A DNA stretch of 6,087 nt, taken from NCBI GenBank assembly GCA_016194835.1, contig JACQAU010000133.1, positions 1 through 6,087 of the forward strand, given 5' to 3'. The notes beneath the pieces were generated by a model. The model saw only the letters and a program-made list of their open reading frames with translations. It searched no databases and was not told the DNA's origin. This DNA is from Deltaproteobacteria bacterium. Lineage in GTDB: Bacteria; Bdellovibrionota; UBA1018. How positions within the stretch are numbered: the first letter of the stretch is position 1; every line of letters begins with the position of its first letter. The translations under genes were made by a program, and so were the position numbers. Shown piece after piece: positions 5,005 to 6,087 of the stretch.

Positions 5005-6087
5005 ATGTTTAAAAATGCTTATTTAGAAATCAAATCTGCACTTCTTTCTAAAACAGGTAAAAATACCGCATTAGCTCTTGTGTCACAAATTGCAATAGCC
5101 ACATTGAGTTATATTCTAAATATTTTACTAATACGCAAAATGTCTATTTCTGACTATGGTATATTTTCTTTGTTTTCATCCGTACTAATGCTCCTTTCTG
5201 GGGTTATTCACCTAGGATGGATGGAGAGTTATGTGCGTTTTGGATCTGAATATTCTCAAAAGCCAGAGGCGATGGCTGTTGAAAAATTCTTTTTCAAGCG
5301 GATTATTATAACTTCGATAACACTAAGTTTATTGGTTTTAATTTTTAGTACCCCGATTAGTGAAAAAATATACCATCGAAAAGATTTTACATTTTACTTT
5401 TTCTTAGGCGTTTTAGGTGCTTTGTTTCTTACATTATATAATTTAGGCTTAAGTTATTTTAGGGCACATCAAAAATTTAAGCATTATACCATTCTAGATA
5501 CTACTACAACGACGTTTCGTGTACTCCTTGGTTTGAGCATTATTTCGTTAGGAATCCCCTTGCTCACTCCAATTAGTATTATTTATCTAATTGTCCCTTT
5601 TTTAGGATTTATAGCGTTTTGTATCATGAAAAAAACGTCTCCTGACACTGCAAAACTCACCGATAGTCATCATGAAAAATTTAATACTTACAATAGCTGG
5701 CTTGTTGTTTCCTGGGTTGCGGTGCATTTTATTGGAAATATTGACTCTCAATTTTTAGCTTATTATCACAACAATGAAGTGGTAGCAGCCTTCTCAGCTG
5801 TAAGCAAATTAACACTTCCCATTCATTTTATAATACGTGCAATTTATACGACCTTACTACCTCGTTTAAGCCAGACACAAAAACTAGATGATATTAAACT
5901 GTATCTTTCTAAAATGAAATATTTCTTAATTCCAATAAGTATTTTGCTAATTGCATCGTGTTGGTTTTTACCTTCACTACTTATTTGGTTTGCTGGAAAT
6001 GCATATAAAAGCGCTACATTCTTGATACAAATACAAATTATTACAGTATTAATTGATTTTTTATGTACTCCGTTAAGTATTGTGCTG
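5005..6087 (+). CDS. Wzx-like polysaccharide flippase (MOP superfamily), 3' end outside the window
   Basis: An open frame of 361 codons from the ATG at 5005 to the right edge without a stop. The protein is very hydrophobic, with about ten predictable membrane segments (roughly 21-43, 51-75, 98-117, 129-151, 168-187, 188-208, 232-252, 258-284, 304-329 and 336-361). It has the features of oligosaccharide flippases in the MOP superfamily: a first segment after a charged N-terminus, MSISDYGIFSLFSSV (46-60, the DYGxF/DYGxxS pattern after helix 1), FRAHQKFKHYTILD in the first half, and FSAVSKLTLPIHFIIRAI with LLPRLSQ in the second. Such proteins carry undecaprenyl-linked sugar units across the inner membrane for O-antigen, capsule or exopolysaccharide. 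Family members usually have about 420-500 residues, so some 60-140 are missing. It starts seven bases after the acetyltransferase; AAGGA lies about 12 bases before the ATG, a longer spacing than usual. It is probably co-transcribed with the acetyltransferase. Confidence 0.85.
   Translation, partial: MFKNAYLEIKSALLSKTGKNTALALVSQIAIATLSYILNILLIRKMSISDYGIFSLFSSVLMLLSGVIHLGWMESYVRFGSEYSQKPEAMAVEKFFFKRIIITSITLSLLVLIFSTPISEKIYHRKDFTFYFFLGVLGALFLTLYNLGLSYFRAHQKFKHYTILDTTTTTFRVLLGLSIISLGIPLLTPISIIYLIVPFLGFIAFCIMKKTSPDTAKLTDSHHEKFNTYNSWLVVSWVAVHFIGNIDSQFLAYYHNNEVVAAFSAVSKLTLPIHFIIRAIYTTLLPRLSQTQKLDDIKLYLSKMKYFLIPISILLIASCWFLPSLLIWFAGNAYKSATFLIQIQIITVLIDFLCTPLSIVL

Overview
The window is AT-rich bacterial chromosome with two divergent halves and a decayed gene at the left edge. 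The organism is not certain. The E2 sequence style, the EGSAK-type four-helix-bundle remnant and the pdh/lip context would fit a Bdellovibrionota-like or other deltaproteobacterial-grade Gram-negative, but this is a low-confidence inference from sequence feel and not from a search.

Left edge (1-255): no intact gene. On the minus strand, 49 codons running off the left edge read as the middle and C-terminal part of a four-helix-bundle (23S rRNA intervening-sequence type) protein. A stop precedes them, and a perfect 8-bp-stem palindrome sits inside the reading frame. The rest of the stretch is an AT-rich spacer with a weak candidate terminator for the E2 gene.

Minus-strand block (4014 down to 256): three overlapping genes in the order glycosyltransferase (broken), rsmD-lipA (one continuous reading frame), E2 acyltransferase. 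The last two belong together biochemically. LipA makes the lipoyl cofactor, and the E2 carries it on a lysine of its lipoyl domain. The striking point is that the rRNA methyltransferase RsmD and lipoyl synthase LipA are joined in one uninterrupted frame with no stop and no ATG at the junction.

Plus-strand block (4065 to the right edge): a surface-polysaccharide type cluster. It holds an isolated glycosyltransferase N-terminal domain, a left-handed beta-helix acetyltransferase and a Wzx-like flippase cut by the window end. The genes are packed with overlaps or spacers of a few bases, so they are probably co-transcribed.

Several consecutive genes between about 3.7 and 4.8 kb carry lesions. These are an in-frame TAA in the minus-strand glycosyltransferase, loss of the C-terminal domain in the plus-strand one, an apparent one-base frameshift at paired A6 tracts at the head of the acetyltransferase, and a perfect 21-bp in-frame tandem duplication in its active-site loop. 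This looks like decay or variation of a glycan locus, unless it is assembly error. No CRISPR array, tRNA, rRNA or transposase gene was seen.
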